A stretch of DNA of 22,970 nt. Source: Donghicola sp041224595 (GTDB lineage: Bacteria > Pseudomonadota > Alphaproteobacteria > Rhodobacterales > Rhodobacteraceae). Below, piece after piece: positions 22,888 to 22,970 of the stretch. Position 1 is the first letter of the stretch. Each line of letters begins with the position of its first letter. Both the position numbers and the translations under genes were made by a program. The stretch spans positions 1 to 22,970 of the forward strand of contig NZ_JBGFGN010000065.1 in NCBI RefSeq assembly GCF_041224595.1. The letters are read 5' to 3'. The notes below the pieces were generated by a model, which had not been told where the DNA came from, did no database searches, and saw nothing but the letters and a program-made list of their open reading frames with translations.

Positions 22888-22970
22888 TCATCGATTTCGC
22901 TCGAGTGTCCTGTAGACCGTTGGGCGTGAGACTGAGAACAACTCGGCCAGATCACTGATGGAATAGTCTC
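22888..22970 (-). CDS. tnpR: Tn3-family resolvase TnpR, C-terminal 26 codons (rest outside window)
   Basis: On the minus strand the edge of the window opens in a frame reading 'DYSISDLAELFSVSRPTVYR' then TLERNR and TGA at 22890-22888. This is the C-terminal helix-turn-helix of a serine resolvase ('…IAELFGVSRATVYR…'). It ends 18 bp inside the right terminal repeat. Its sequence differs from the resolvase at 679-1248, so the two are separate genes. Paired with tnpA at the left edge it indicates a compact tnpR-tnpA transposon. Confidence 0.85.
   Translation of the reverse strand, partial: DYSISDLAELFSVSRPTVYRTLERNR

Overview
This window looks like most of a small mobilizable plasmid from an alphaproteobacterium, probably Rhodobacterales (Paracoccus/Rhodobacter-like). 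The evidence is a RepA_C-type initiator with upstream iterons, a ParA/ribbon-helix-helix partition pair, a MOBQ relaxase with a divergent TraD-like/VirD4 cassette, and GC-rich coding sequence. Both ends of the window lie inside one Tn3-family transposon. The left edge holds the last 35 codons of tnpA and the right edge holds the last 26 codons of tnpR. Identical 38-bp terminal repeats (104-141 and 22832-22869) and a matching 5-bp CAAAA target duplication (142-146 and 22827-22831) show that the two edges flank a single insertion. The molecule is therefore most simply a circle, opened inside that transposon.

Layout. 1-662: transposon end, then the 3' third of a broken receiver gene. 679-1248: serine resolvase behind a symmetric repeat site. 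1564-2667: orphan cytochrome P450 behind nested palindromes. 2873-7693: mobilization region, consisting of a frameshifted small gene, the MOBQ relaxase, oriT with a canonical TAAGTGCGCCCT core, a TraD-like accessory gene, a VirD4 coupling protein and a small membrane protein. No type IV secretion genes are present, so a helper would be needed. 7821-9989: iterons, repA, an array of 18-bp centromere-like repeats, parA and an RHH gene. 10133-13128: an intact Dcm-like methyltransferase, Vsr and a restriction enzyme, with successive 8-nt gene overlaps. 13300-22831 plus 147-662: a two-gene histidine-kinase/receiver system broken by three insertions.

The broken pair is the most interesting content. 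Gene 1 (reassembled about 720 aa) carries an N-terminal GHL-type ATPase (HATPase_c_3-like) and a C-terminal histidine kinase. Gene 2 (reassembled 464 aa) carries a receiver domain with its phospho-acceptor Asp and about 350 residues of unrecognised C-terminal sequence. Removing the IS256-type element and the Tn3-type element, with one target copy each, restores the receiver frame exactly. A 5.08-kb mosaic (IS1380 transposase, amino-acid oxidase, prophage lysis fragment, radical-SAM/SPASM gene) splits the kinase between its ATP-binding motifs. The pair sits directly downstream of an intact restriction-modification operon, which suggests a two-component conflict or defence module now inactivated. 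That function is inference.

The restriction enzyme appears to combine an EcoRII-N-like DNA-binding domain with an MvaI/BcnI catalytic domain. Together with the Dcm-like methylase and Vsr this predicts a CCWGG-type specificity.
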